From NCBI RefSeq assembly GCF_003002025.1, contig NZ_PVZB01000008.1, positions 186,001 to 250,000 on the forward strand: 64,000 bases of DNA. The letters are read 5' to 3'. A program made the translations under genes and the position numbers. Below the pieces are notes generated by a model. It searched no databases, had not been told where the DNA came from, and saw only the letters and a list, made by a program, of their open reading frames with translations. The first letter of the stretch is position 1. Every line of letters begins with the position of its first letter. This stretch comes from Paraburkholderia sp. BL25I1N1 (lineage in GTDB: Bacteria; Pseudomonadota; Gammaproteobacteria; Burkholderiales; Burkholderiaceae). This document shows, one piece after another, positions 51,939 through 61,039 of the stretch.

Positions 51939-52888
51939 ACGGCCTCCGCTGCGGTGCTTTCGAGTTTCTGGCGACGGACAATGCTCTCAGCCGTGGCCAA
52001 TGCCGCCGACGTCATGATGTCCAGGTTGCCCGCATATGCGGGCAGGTAGTGGGCAGCGCCTTCGACTTCAAGGAACACGGTGACCTTCATCCCAGTGAAG
52101 GAGCGGTCCATTTCCGCGATGAAAAGCGGGTTTTCGTCGGTGTAGTGCTGGAACTGGACCTTTTGCTTCATCCGGTAGCCAGGAACGTATGACTTGACCT
52201 TCGCGACGGTCGCTTCAATTGACGCAGTGACCGCGGCTTCATCCGTGCTTTCGCAAAGGCAATAAACGGTGTCGCGCATGATGAGCGGCGGCTCAGCGGG
52301 ATTCAGCACGATGATTGCCTTGCCGCGCTTTGCACCACCGACCTTCTCGATTGCTTGCGAAGTTGTCTCGGTAAACTCGTCAATGTTGGCGCGAGTGCCC
52401 GGACCAGCGGAGCGCGACGAAATCGATGCAACGATTTCTGCGTACGGAACATTCGCGACCTGGCTGACTGCCGCAACGATTGGAATCGTGGCCTGGCCAC
52501 CGCACGTGACCATATTGACGTTCGGAGCATCAAGGTTCTGCTCACCATTCACGCACGGCACCGTGAAGGGACCAATCGCTGCCGGTGTGAGGTCGATAAC
52601 GCGCTTGCCGAACGACTGCAGTACGGCATCATGCTTCTTGTGTGCGCCAGCCGACGTCGCGTCGAAGACGATTTTGATTTCGTCGAAATTCGGCAGACGC
52701 GTCAGGCCGTCGATGCCTTCAGCGGTGATGGGCACACCCATGCGCTCGGCACGCTTCAGGCCGTCGGACTCCGGGTCAATGCCGACAAACGCGCCCATTT
52801 CGAGAACGTCGGACAGGCGAAGCACCTTAATCATCAGGTCAGTGCCGATATTGCCGGAACCGATGATGGCTACCTTGGTTTTGGACAT
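51935..52888 (-). CDS. mhpF: Acetaldehyde dehydrogenase (acylating)
   Basis: 317 residues from ATG 52888. NAD motif [20 protein letters not shown], the catalytic Cys in [20 protein letters not shown] and the conserved [20 protein letters not shown]. It converts acetaldehyde and CoA to acetyl-CoA. Its TGA overlaps the ATG of the aldolase gene (ATGA), consistent with the obligate complex of the two enzymes. Confidence 0.93.
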   Translation of the reverse strand: MSKTKVAIIGSGNIGTDLMIKVLRLSDVLEMGAFVGIDPESDGLKRAERMGVPITAEGIDGLTRLPNFDEIKIVFDATSAGAHKKHDAVLQSFGKRVIDLTPAAIGPFTVPCVNGEQNLDAPNVNMVTCGGQATIPIVAAVSQVANVPYAEIVASISSRSAGPGTRANIDEFTETTSQAIEKVGGAKRGKAIIVLNPAEPPLIMRDTVYCLCESTDEAAVTASIEATVAKVKSYVPGYRMKQKVQFQHYTDENPLFIAEMDRSFTGMKVTVFLEVEGAAHYLPAYAGNLDIMTSAALATAESIVRRQKLESTAAEAV

Positions 52889-52898
52889 TGGAGACCTC

Positions 52899-53732
52899 TT
52901 AAACGAATTTCGCCGTGACTTCGCCGAGTCCGGACAATTGAGCGACAAACGTGTCACCAGCGGTAACTGGAACCATCGGGCCCAGTGCGCCGGTCAACAC
53001 GACGTCACCGGCTCTGAGGGGGCGGCCACGGCTGGCAATTTCACCCGCAAGCCACACTGCCGCGTTCAGCGGATGGCCAAGGCAAGCTGCGCCACTGCCT
53101 GTCGAAACGACGTTCGGACCGGTCGTCACGCCATCATGGTCGCGGCGCATGGTCATTTGGAGGCCACGCAAGTCCAGGTCTTGAATACGGCGGGCGGGGC
53201 CGCCGAGTACGAACAGTCCAGACGACGCGTTGTCGGCTACGGTGTCAAAAAAGCGGATGTCCCAGTTGGCAATCCGACTGCCGACGATTTCGAGCGCAGG
53301 TACAACATAGGCGGTCGCGCGAATCAAATCGGCAAGCGTCGGTGATTCGATGTCGAGGTCCTCGGCCAGAATGAGTGCGACTTCTGCTTCAATCTTGGGC
53401 TGATGAAGGCGGCTAACTGCGATGGGTTCGCCTTCGCCTGCGGCCATATCGGCAAACAGCATTCCGAAGTCCGGCTGGTCTACGCCCAACTGCGCCTGTA
53501 CGACCTTTGACGTCAGTCCGATTTTTCGACCGACCAGACGGCGCCCCTGAGCCTCGAAGAACTTCGTGTTCGCATCCTGAATGGCGTACGCCGTGTCGAC
53601 ATCGTCCGACGTTACGCGCGAGCGCAGCGGAGCAATGGTTTGCCCGGTTTCGTAGCAGTTGCGCAGTTCGGCGGCCAGCGCCTCGATACTCGCTGCATTG
53701 CCAGTTGGGCGGTCGATGGTTGCATCAGACAT
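52899..53732 (-). CDS. mhpD: 2-keto-4-pentenoate hydratase
   Basis: 277 residues, with the family patterns [20 protein letters not shown], the metal ligands in [15 protein letters not shown] and the final [20 protein letters not shown]. It adds water to 2-hydroxypenta-2,4-dienoate to form 4-hydroxy-2-oxovalerate, feeding the aldolase. It lies 10 bp upstream of mhpF on the same strand. Confidence 0.93.
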   Translation of the reverse strand: MSDATIDRPTGNAASIEALAAELRNCYETGQTIAPLRSRVTSDDVDTAYAIQDANTKFFEAQGRRLVGRKIGLTSKVVQAQLGVDQPDFGMLFADMAAGEGEPIAVSRLHQPKIEAEVALILAEDLDIESPTLADLIRATAYVVPALEIVGSRIANWDIRFFDTVADNASSGLFVLGGPARRIQDLDLRGLQMTMRRDHDGVTTGPNVVSTGSGAACLGHPLNAAVWLAGEIASRGRPLRAGDVVLTGALGPMVPVTAGDTFVAQLSGLGEVTAKFV

Positions 53733-53767
53733 GAAAACCTCTTTTGATTACTCGTGTCGCTGAAGGG

Positions 53768-54295
53768 TTAGCAGATGGGGTCGACTTCAAGCGGGTGATA
53801 GCAGCCGCGCCAATGGACCAGCGGGGACTTGTCTGCCACGCGCGTGCGCATCACGCGTCCCACGAAGATGGTGTGGTCACCGGCTTCGATTTGCCGCTCA
53901 AGACTGCATTCAATCCACCCGAGGCAACCGGCGACGAGAGGGAGTCCTTCGAGTCCCACCGATGATTCGACTTGAGAAAATCGGTCAATCGGTTTGCAGA
54001 AGATGCGCGAGACGGCTTCCTGGTCGGATGCGAGGATGTTGACCGCAAAGTACTTTGCCTGACTGAAGATGGGATACGAGTACGACTTAGTCGTCAGACT
54101 CCACTGGATGAGTGGCGGGTCGAGGGACAACGATGAGAACGAGCTGACCGTCGCGCCATACGGTTTGCTCTGCGCGTCCACCGCCGAAATCACAGTGATG
54201 CCGGTCGCGAAATGACCCAACGCGTGGCGAAATGCATTACCAGTCGCGTTGGAGTCTGACGTCGATGCGTCAGCGGCTCGATTGGTGTCTGACAT
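53768..54295 (-). CDS. Flavin reductase (HpaC-like)
   Basis: 175 residues with the flavin reductase-like fold: FRHALGHFATGITVISAVDA, the FMN/FAD-contact SSFSSLSLDPPLIQWSLTTK, then FAVNILASDQEAVSRIFCK and the C-terminal GD-H segment AGDHTIFVGRVMRTRVAD. It supplies reduced flavin by diffusion to a two-component monooxygenase; the HpaB-like gene two positions upstream is the natural partner. Confidence 0.9.
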   Translation of the reverse strand: MSDTNRAADASTSDSNATGNAFRHALGHFATGITVISAVDAQSKPYGATVSSFSSLSLDPPLIQWSLTTKSYSYPIFSQAKYFAVNILASDQEAVSRIFCKPIDRFSQVESSVGLEGLPLVAGCLGWIECSLERQIEAGDHTIFVGRVMRTRVADKSPLVHWRGCYHPLEVDPIC

Positions 54296-54322
54296 GATTC
54301 AGTCCTCGTTCTCGGGCGTTGC

Positions 54323-55201
54323 TCACTTGTCCAGCAGGAAGTCGATGTGGAGACGATTGAACAGCTCCGCATCTTCGAACTGCGGCCAGTGACCGCACTC
54401 GTTCATCACGACGTACTTGCAGTTCGGAATCATTTCCGAGATTTCCTTGCCCTCGGCCGGCGTGGCCGTCGGGTCATGCGAAGTCCACACCACGAGCGAC
54501 GGTGCCTTGATTGACCGGTACTGCTCTTCGGTAATCATGTTCGGGCGACGGATTTCCATCTCCTGGAGGCACATGATTCGTTTCATCGTGTCGGCGAAAC
54601 CTGGTTGCGCGTAGATAGTGCGACGCGTCTCGATGAGGTCATCACTGACCATGCTCTTGTCGCACATCAGGAATTCGAGACGGGTCTTGATGCGTTCCCA
54701 GCTCGGGTCTTCCGCTGCCTGATTCGACAGGCTCTTCAGGCGCGTCATGACCTCGGGGTGGGCAGTCCACCCGCCTGCGGTGTTCAACACGAGGTGGTCA
54801 ACGACCTCGGGGTTATGCACTGCGAGGTAGGTCGCGACCCAGCCGCCCAGCGATTCGCCGGTGATGTGTGCACGCTCACGACCCAGCGCCTTCAGCACGG
54901 CGAGAACATGGTCCGCGTAGTCCTTCACCTGGTAGTCGATTGCCGACTTGTCAGTCCAACCGTGGCCGAGCATGTCGATAGCCACGACCCAGAAGTGTTC
55001 GCCGTGCGGGCCGAAGTTGCGCGAGTAGGCTTCTGCGTGGCCGCCGACGCCGTGAAGACAGAGCAGCAGCGGCTTGTCGGGGCTACCGGACATCATGTAT
55101 CGCGTCCTGACTCCTCCGGCGTCAATGAAACCTTGGCTGAAAGAAACGCCGCGCAGGTCAGCCCAAACGCTTGAGAAATTGGAGGGGCGGGTATCGCTCA
55201 C
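54323..55201 (-). CDS. Alpha/beta hydrolase (meta-cleavage product hydrolase type)
   Basis: 292 residues. LLLCLHGVGGHAEAYSRNFG, nucleophile elbow ITGESLGGWVATYLAVHNP (Ser), Asp in VWTSHDPTATPAEG and His in MNECGHWPQFEDAELFNRLH. It resembles DmpD/TodF-type hydrolases more than MhpC. Its ATG overlaps the TGA of the HpaB-like gene, so it is translated with the hydroxylase. The cluster thus contains two ring-fission hydrolases, possibly for products of different chain length. Confidence 0.87.
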   Translation of the reverse strand: MSDTRPSNFSSVWADLRGVSFSQGFIDAGGVRTRYMMSGSPDKPLLLCLHGVGGHAEAYSRNFGPHGEHFWVVAIDMLGHGWTDKSAIDYQVKDYADHVLAVLKALGRERAHITGESLGGWVATYLAVHNPEVVDHLVLNTAGGWTAHPEVMTRLKSLSNQAAEDPSWERIKTRLEFLMCDKSMVSDDLIETRRTIYAQPGFADTMKRIMCLQEMEIRRPNMITEEQYRSIKAPSLVVWTSHDPTATPAEGKEISEMIPNCKYVVMNECGHWPQFEDAELFNRLHIDFLLDK

Positions 55202-56709
55202 GAGTTCACTTCCGTAGCAAGTTCGTTGTTTGCGGTTGCCAAATCCGGCGCGCCGTCGGGGTCTCCCGCAAGCCCCAGTGCTTTGTCGACAAGCCGCTGC
55301 ATGTCGGGATTGCGGTTACTGAGATAGTTCAAGGCCAGGTTGCGAACCGGGTCGCCTGCGTAATAGCGTTCGTACTGGACGAGACGCTGGCCGAAGGCTT
55401 CCCCTGCGAGGTCCCATGCGAGCTTGAAGAGCTTCACGCGCTCGACCGAAGGCATGCCACCAGCACCCTGGTAGTAAAGTGCGAGGTCTTCGGAGAGTTC
55501 AGGGGCGCGGAAGTCCGCGCCGCTTGGCATCAGCATGAAGCCGCCTGCGCCAATCGTTTGAAGGACCTCGACGACTCGCGGATAAGCCGTCGGGAGCATC
55601 GTGCGGATTGCCTGCAACGGTGCGAGGCAAGGCCGGACGGTACCCACTTCGGTGGGTTCGGATTCGTACTCGGAGCGCACGAGCGCGCTCTTCACTTGCT
55701 CGATGTATCCGAGCAATTCGCCCAACATCTGCTGAACGTGCAGAAACTGGTCGGCCTTGATGGACTTCGCAACGGCGATAGCGAGACCAACCGAAAACTG
55801 CATCTTGACGAGTGCACGCGTGTTGGTCTGATGCGCTGTGTGATTGCGCAAGCCGGTGTGCGTGTACAGTTGATTCGAAAGTTCAACCTGGCGATAGCAG
55901 AAGACGCGGTCCCACGGTACGAACACGTTATCGAAGATGAGCAGGGAATCGTTTTCTTCGAAGCGCGTCGACAGCGGATGGTCGTAGCTCTCATGCGCCT
56001 CAACGTAGTATGGGTCTCGGGAAATCTGACGCATTCCCTTGACGTCCGTTGGCACCGCAAAAATGAGCGCGTGGTCTTCGTCCCCTGTCTTGAACTGGGG
56101 CAGGTTGTACATAATCATTTCGTCCGACACCGGGCCCAGCGTAGCAATCATCCGCGCACCGCTGACGTAAATGCCCTCGTCAGTTTCTTTTACGACCCGC
56201 AAATGCATGTTGCCGAGTTGGGATGACTGCTTCGAGCGGTCGTTCTGCGGCGTGATAAGCGCATGGCTAAGGAACAGGTCGTTGTCGCGGATGTACTCGT
56301 AATACTTCACGATGTTGTCCGCGTACTGCTGGCCACCCTTTGCAAAATCGTGCCGCGCTTCCCAGAACGCCAGCAGCGTGACGTTCATGAAGTCCGGCGA
56401 GCGCCCCATCAGACCGAAATTCGTCTCAGCCCAGATGCGATAGGCTTCCCGGCGCTTGCGAAGGTCGGCGGCCGATTTCGCCGGCATGAAAGCGAGACCT
56501 GCGCGCTCACCTGTTTCCGGTACGACATAGGTGACTTTGTCCTGCAGTTCCGGGTCATGCTGCGTGTCGTAAAGCGCGGCGAGTTGTTCGACAGCGCCCT
56601 TGAAGGCTGGGTGAGTGGTGACATCGTCCACACGTTCACCACGCACCCACACGTCGCGCGGACGATTCTTGAGGCCGTCGATAAACTGCTGACCGGTTCT
56701 GATTCCCAT
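55198..56709 (-). CDS. HpaB-family FADH2-dependent aromatic hydroxylase
   Basis: 503 residues, close to the ~480-520 usual for the large component of 4-hydroxyphenylacetate 3-monooxygenase. The N-terminal domain has GQQFIDGLKNRPRDVWVRGE; the acyl-CoA-dehydrogenase-like core includes FLSHALITPQNDRSKQSSQL and DNVFVPWDRVFCYRQVELSN; the C-terminal helical part has LYYQGAGGMPSVERVKLFKL. It uses reduced flavin from the reductase at 53768 to hydroxylate a phenol. It is the second gene of the operon, after the ring-cleavage dioxygenase. Confidence 0.9.
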   Translation of the reverse strand: MGIRTGQQFIDGLKNRPRDVWVRGERVDDVTTHPAFKGAVEQLAALYDTQHDPELQDKVTYVVPETGERAGLAFMPAKSAADLRKRREAYRIWAETNFGLMGRSPDFMNVTLLAFWEARHDFAKGGQQYADNIVKYYEYIRDNDLFLSHALITPQNDRSKQSSQLGNMHLRVVKETDEGIYVSGARMIATLGPVSDEMIMYNLPQFKTGDEDHALIFAVPTDVKGMRQISRDPYYVEAHESYDHPLSTRFEENDSLLIFDNVFVPWDRVFCYRQVELSNQLYTHTGLRNHTAHQTNTRALVKMQFSVGLAIAVAKSIKADQFLHVQQMLGELLGYIEQVKSALVRSEYESEPTEVGTVRPCLAPLQAIRTMLPTAYPRVVEVLQTIGAGGFMLMPSGADFRAPELSEDLALYYQGAGGMPSVERVKLFKLAWDLAGEAFGQRLVQYERYYAGDPVRNLALNYLSNRNPDMQRLVDKALGLAGDPDGAPDLATANNELATEVNS

Positions 56710-56738
56710 GGCTTATCTCCTGAAGTCCCACTAACGCT

Positions 56739-57689
56739 TTACGCTCGCGGTGTTTTCGATTCGGCAAACATCATTGCCATCCCGGCTATCCAACCCTGGA
56801 TGGCCTCGTAGTAAAGAAGGTCCGCCTTGTACTCGCCTGCGACGGACAAGGCCGCGAATGCTGCCACCCAGGCAAGGACCTCGGGACCGCCGCGGCCCGC
56901 TTTTTCTCGGACTTCTGCAGTGGTCAAGGCATCGAAATCTCTCAGGTTCCCGCCTTGCAACTGGGCTATGAAGTCCTTGTCCCAGTTCGCATCGACCTGC
57001 AGGATGCTGGGGTGACCTTCCAGAGCACGAACTCCTGCGGCTCTAACGCGCTCTTCCCTTGCATGCCGCATTTCCCGAGTGGGGTTGCGTCCATCAATAA
57101 GACGAGCCTTAACATCGTCCGGTGCCGAAACGATGCTCGGTGTCGGCGGGTCATGTGACAGGCCGCCCGAGGCAGAAAAGAGAACGCGCTTGCCGGTAGC
57201 TGCCGCGAATCGACCGACAGCTTCGCCAAGAAGCCGAGCGCGCTTGAATGTTGGAAGAGGCGGCGCTGCGCAGTTGATGAAAATTGGAATGCAGGGATAT
57301 TTCGCAAAGGAACCAAACATCTCTTCCCAGATTTGTACGAACCCGTGGTCCACTTCCATTTGGTATGACACTGCTACGTCGAGACCGTCATTCAGCAGCG
57401 CCTCGCTAAGCTGCAGGGCCTCCGCTGACGCCACCGGCAGACGGCCGACCGCGGTGTCCCAGTCACCAATCGAGGTCGCATTCACGCCAACGCAGAAGCT
57501 CGGCATGACGTCATAGAAAAAACCATTGAAATGGTCCGGCGCAAATTGGATAACGAGGTCCGGATTGAAGTTTTCAGCGCGTTCGGCGAGCTGGCTGAAG
57601 CCAGCCTTTACTGCGTCACGGACTTCATCGGTCGTAATTCCGTCCCTCATCAGAGGGGTATGCGATGCGCTCAATACGGCCAGCGGCAC
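56739..57689 (-). CDS. mhpB: LigB-type extradiol dioxygenase (2,3-dihydroxyphenylpropionate type)
   Basis: 316 residues with GTG 57689 as start; GGAG lies seven bases upstream and the length equals that of MhpB. The first residues PLAVLSASHTPLM contain a metal His, followed by VIQFAPDHFNGFFYDVMPSF, YQMEVDHGFVQIWEEM and FSASGGLSHDPPTP. It is a class III extradiol dioxygenase, unrelated to the VOC enzyme at 41113. It heads the minus-strand meta-cleavage operon and is divergent from a LysR gene. Confidence 0.88.
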   Translation of the reverse strand: MPLAVLSASHTPLMRDGITTDEVRDAVKAGFSQLAERAENFNPDLVIQFAPDHFNGFFYDVMPSFCVGVNATSIGDWDTAVGRLPVASAEALQLSEALLNDGLDVAVSYQMEVDHGFVQIWEEMFGSFAKYPCIPIFINCAAPPLPTFKRARLLGEAVGRFAAATGKRVLFSASGGLSHDPPTPSIVSAPDDVKARLIDGRNPTREMRHAREERVRAAGVRALEGHPSILQVDANWDKDFIAQLQGGNLRDFDALTTAEVREKAGRGGPEVLAWVAAFAALSVAGEYKADLLYYEAIQGWIAGMAMMFAESKTPRA

Positions 57690-58160
57690 GGTTTGTCTCC
57701 TATCTATGGCGCTCGTACCTGTCACTGACCCGAGCAGACCTTTTGGTCTGTCTCCATGCGCTGTGGCATATGGTCAATGCTGTGCGTCGAGGCGCATTTC
57801 AACGTCTGGCTTGCTCGCCTGTTGAGGCGTTTGCAGCAAGATGCGATGGATTGATAGTAGCGACGTGCTCGTTATTCGAATAATGCGGTTTTTCTATAGT
57901 CGACATCCGATTTCTGTTTATCAGTAACAACCCTGATAAATGAGTCCAAACTAAAAATTTCCGAAGCGATATTTCTGCTGAAAACTCTTATACAACGGGG
58001 ATTTGGAGCGCCACCCCATCGTATGCGTGAACTCAAAGTAGTCGGTTTGTCCGGCTCATGGCAAACCCTGACATGGGTCGCCTCCGCTTTTGCGCCATAA
58101 TCACTTTATGGATAACAAGCGCCCAGGTTAGTCGCCTGCGGTGTAGCAGGAGACACCCTG
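57690..58160. other. Divergent promoter region of the meta-cleavage operon
   Basis: 471 bp between the LigB-type dioxygenase (minus) and the LysR gene (plus). It is clearly more AT-rich than its surroundings between 57.88 and 57.99 kb. It contains TTATTCGAATAA near 57873 and a 24-bp inverted repeat listed separately. No coding frame is supported. Confidence 0.6.
57917..57940. promoter_or_regulatory. Inverted repeat, probable LysR operator
   Basis: TTTATCAG (57917-57924), an eight-base spacer and CTGATAAA (57933-57940) are perfect complements in the divergent gap. Position and AT-rich dyad character fit a LysR regulatory site controlling the meta-cleavage operon. Confidence 0.55.
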
Positions 58161-59120
58161 ATGGACTCGCGACTAATTGAATATTTCCTTCGAGTCGCCG
58201 AACTCGGCAGCATCAACAAGGCGGCCACTGACCTGCGCTTGTCGCAGCCAGCGCTGTCGCGACATATCGCGCTTCTGGAACACCAGATTCGCGCGAAGCT
58301 GTTCACACGCACGCAAGGTGGTGTGTTGCTGACGGAGGCGGGTACGCTGTTGCTCGAGCGGGCAAGGCCCATCCTTCGACAACTGACAACATTGGTCGAG
58401 CAGGTTGGTGACCGCGCCGCAGGGCAGCTGTCCGTCGGCCTGCCTCCTTCGTGGCAATACCTCTTCACATCCGAGTACATTGCGAAGCTTGTCGCGCAAT
58501 ATCCGGGCGTGTCTTTGCGTGTGCACGAAGGTGCAAGTCACGAGTTGAGAGAGGTCATGCATTCTGGCATGCTGGACTTGGCTATCGTGCCTTTTGAGGG
58601 TTCGCCGCCGGCGGGCTATGTTCACACGCCCCTTATTCGGGAGCCCCTAATCCTCGTGGCGGCGAAGGATGCACAACTACGCTCTGACCGACCCGTGCCA
58701 CTGTCACGTCTGGATAATCTGCAACTTGCCCTTCCAGGCAAGCCCAACGTCATTCGCACTCAGATTGAGAATACGCTTTCACGACGAGGTTTTGCTTTCA
58801 AAACCAAATTCGAAATTGACGCGATGATGCTAACGATTGACCTAGCGCGCCAAGGCATCGCTGAAACAGTTACACCCTGCTGTGCGATAAGCGGAAATGC
58901 ACGTTGGGAGGACGCGGTTTCATGGAGTCCGATTCGCGGTATGTACATGACCTGGGCGCTGTGCGAGAACTCCGCCCGCTCTCACTCGCAGGCGGTCCGG
59001 GAAGGGCAGCAGCTCATTTTCAAACTGGTGGACGAAATCCTTGGCCGCGGCGTTTGGCTGGGCGCCGAGCGCGCGAGCAAATCTGCGCCGGCCACCACAT
59101 TGGAAGTTGTAGACGAATAG
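58161..59120 (+). CDS. LysR-type regulator of the aromatic cluster
   Basis: 319 residues; AGGAGA precedes ATG 58161. HTH at ~1-60 (LIEYFLRVAELGSINKAATD, LRLSQPALSRHIALLEHQIR). The effector domain resembles regulators of aromatic or nitrogen-compound catabolism (VGLPPSWQYLFTSEYIAKLV). It is divergent from the meta-cleavage operon, with a dyad between them, so direct control of that operon is likely. Its ligand would be the aromatic substrate or the ring-fission product. Confidence 0.87.
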   Translation: MDSRLIEYFLRVAELGSINKAATDLRLSQPALSRHIALLEHQIRAKLFTRTQGGVLLTEAGTLLLERARPILRQLTTLVEQVGDRAAGQLSVGLPPSWQYLFTSEYIAKLVAQYPGVSLRVHEGASHELREVMHSGMLDLAIVPFEGSPPAGYVHTPLIREPLILVAAKDAQLRSDRPVPLSRLDNLQLALPGKPNVIRTQIENTLSRRGFAFKTKFEIDAMMLTIDLARQGIAETVTPCCAISGNARWEDAVSWSPIRGMYMTWALCENSARSHSQAVREGQQLIFKLVDEILGRGVWLGAERASKSAPATTLEVVDE

Positions 59121-59235
59121 TGCATCTCCGCGATATGCACTGACGTACCATGGCTCGCCCGACAAACAGAAGGTCCAATGGTGCGTGGCCGCTACGAAGG
59201 CGGGCCGCGCACCCGATAAGAAGATGCGTTAGCTC

Positions 59236-60306
59236 CTAGAACAAAGTCTTCACACCAATACGCAGCACCGTTTGATTCGTGCTTGAAGATGTCGCGAACG
59301 TACCGTTGACTGAAGCGAAGGCATCCGCACCTCCACTAGCGCGCTGATAAATTGCATTGACATAGACGTCTGTGCGCTTCGACAACAGATAGTCCAAAGT
59401 GACTCCGCCCTGGTTAGAGTGGTTATTCGTCAATTGCTCGTTGCCCTTTGCGTAGATGTAATTTGCGTAGAGAAAGAGGTCTGGCGCGAAGGTGTAGAGC
59501 CCGCCCACTTCGTAGGTGTCCACGTGCGCGTTGGTAAAGGTATTCCGCGTGTTCACATAGAGAAAATCGACAGCAAATTTGCCAAAATCGTATCGCCCAC
59601 CGGCCCCAAAGTTACGTATCCCGGAATGCCCATTGTCAATCCCGTCTTCCTTTGAATAAGTGTAGGCGGCATTCAGCCGGAGGGGACCTGCGACATAGTT
59701 GGCCCCAAAACTGGACAGGTTGTTGCTTCCGGTCTGACCGGCGAGGTTACTGAATCCGTACATGGCGCCGAAATCGAAGCCGTCATAATGCTTCGAGGTG
59801 AACTTCACCGCATTCGGCGTCGCTTCCCCCCCGGCAATTCTCGTGTAATCGAAAGTCCCCAAAGGGGTACCCAATTTCGCAAATGGACCGCCCGGAAGCT
59901 GGTAAAAACTCACGTATGGAATCTCGTGTCCCCATCGCTCAACGGACAGGTTATCGAACATGTAGTCAAACTGCCGTCCCAATGTCACGGTGCCCAAGGA
60001 CGATGCGATACCGACGTATGATTCCCGACCGGAAAACGCGCCACCTTGGGCGGTACCATTATTGAGGTTCGGCATCGAATCCATAACGAATATGGCCTGT
60101 AAGCCACCGCCCAGGTCTTCAATTCCACGAAGCCCGAGAAGGTTCGGTGCCTGAAGGCCCGACGCCATCTGGACAAGCGAGTGACCGCCCGAATTGCTAA
60201 CGTAGCTGATACCGTTATCAAGAATTCCGAATAGCGTTACAGAGCTTTGCGCCTGCGACACTAGCGGGAACATTGATAGCGCCACGATGAGAATATTTTT
60301 TTTCAT
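59236..60306 (-). CDS. Outer-membrane porin (Burkholderiales general porin type)
   Basis: 356 residues. A signal peptide (KKNILIVALSMFPLVSQAQS) is followed by SSVTLFGILDNGISYVSNSG, the typical first strand. Further features are GLRGIEDLGGGLQAIFVMDS and GRESYVGIASSLGTVTLGRQ, and the protein ends in an aromatic residue (VLRIGVKTLF), as required for outer-membrane insertion. It probably provides entry for the aromatic substrate. It stands alone between the LysR gene and the cupin gene. Confidence 0.9.
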   Translation of the reverse strand: MKKNILIVALSMFPLVSQAQSSVTLFGILDNGISYVSNSGGHSLVQMASGLQAPNLLGLRGIEDLGGGLQAIFVMDSMPNLNNGTAQGGAFSGRESYVGIASSLGTVTLGRQFDYMFDNLSVERWGHEIPYVSFYQLPGGPFAKLGTPLGTFDYTRIAGGEATPNAVKFTSKHYDGFDFGAMYGFSNLAGQTGSNNLSSFGANYVAGPLRLNAAYTYSKEDGIDNGHSGIRNFGAGGRYDFGKFAVDFLYVNTRNTFTNAHVDTYEVGGLYTFAPDLFLYANYIYAKGNEQLTNNHSNQGGVTLDYLLSKRTDVYVNAIYQRASGGADAFASVNGTFATSSSTNQTVLRIGVKTLF

Positions 60307-60483
60307 AGGATAACTATTTAATTATGAAAGCATTGACACGATTCATCCGTGCAACCAGGGCGGCAGGATGGTGTATGCGTGCGAATATTCGTATTCGCGG
60401 CCTATCAGGCCGAAGGGATGCGAGGGTCCAAATACCTCATACCGCAAGGAAGCGGCATGAGGAAATCTTGTGCTAACCAGGTC

Positions 60484-61026
60484 CTAACTAGGTTCCCGGG
60501 AGCCTAGCATCACGAAGAGGACCGTCGCGGGGTGAGAGCCAGGATTGCGCCAGGCATGCCTTGTACCCCGTTGCACGACAACGTCATGTGCTTGAAGGTC
60601 TTTCGTTTGACCGTCATCGAGTTCAAGACGTATTTTCCCGGACAGCACTACACCATAGTCCAACGTCGGTGTGCGATGCATACCTGGATTTTCAGCCTCA
60701 AAGCGCTCGGCGAGACCGGGCAGCTTTTCCATTTGCTCCTGATGCGCGGCCATGCCATCGAACTGGTCGCTCATCATCACGCTGTCAGGCGGAAACGTCA
60801 CAACGACCACCAGGCTGCCGCTCGGACCCGGAATCCACGAACGGGGGTCCTCACCGCGGTCAGGGAAATCTGCGTCCGCATGCGACTCGCGCCCGTCTGT
60901 CGCCCACAGCATGTTCACTTCGAAGCCCGGGATGGACTTGAACGATGCGCACCAAGGCGATGGTCCATCGCTCAGAAAGGTAGAAGCCCCGTCTTTGTCG
61001 TTGACGGTGACGATGCGTCGAATCAT
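60484..61026 (-). CDS. Cupin-domain protein
   Basis: 180 residues from ATG 61026 (ATG 61035 is also possible). The N-terminal half is unassigned. The C-terminal ~75 residues are a cupin barrel: TLDYGVVLSGKIRLELDDGQ, then LQAHDVVVQRGTRHAWRNPG with the His of motif 2. It overlaps the 3' surroundings of the MDR dehydrogenase gene, starting within 15 bp of its stop, so both are in one transcript. Could be a small dioxygenase, isomerase or ligand sensor. Confidence 0.78.
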   Translation of the reverse strand: MIRRIVTVNDKDGASTFLSDGPSPWCASFKSIPGFEVNMLWATDGRESHADADFPDRGEDPRSWIPGPSGSLVVVVTFPPDSVMMSDQFDGMAAHQEQMEKLPGLAERFEAENPGMHRTPTLDYGVVLSGKIRLELDDGQTKDLQAHDVVVQRGTRHAWRNPGSHPATVLFVMLGSREPS

Positions 61027-61039
61027 GGCTACCATCCGA

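Noticed and set aside
50859..52049. 396-codon + strand frame opposite the aldolase gene
   Set aside because: The minus-strand aldolase and dehydrogenase are intact with catalytic motifs; this frame is their antisense.
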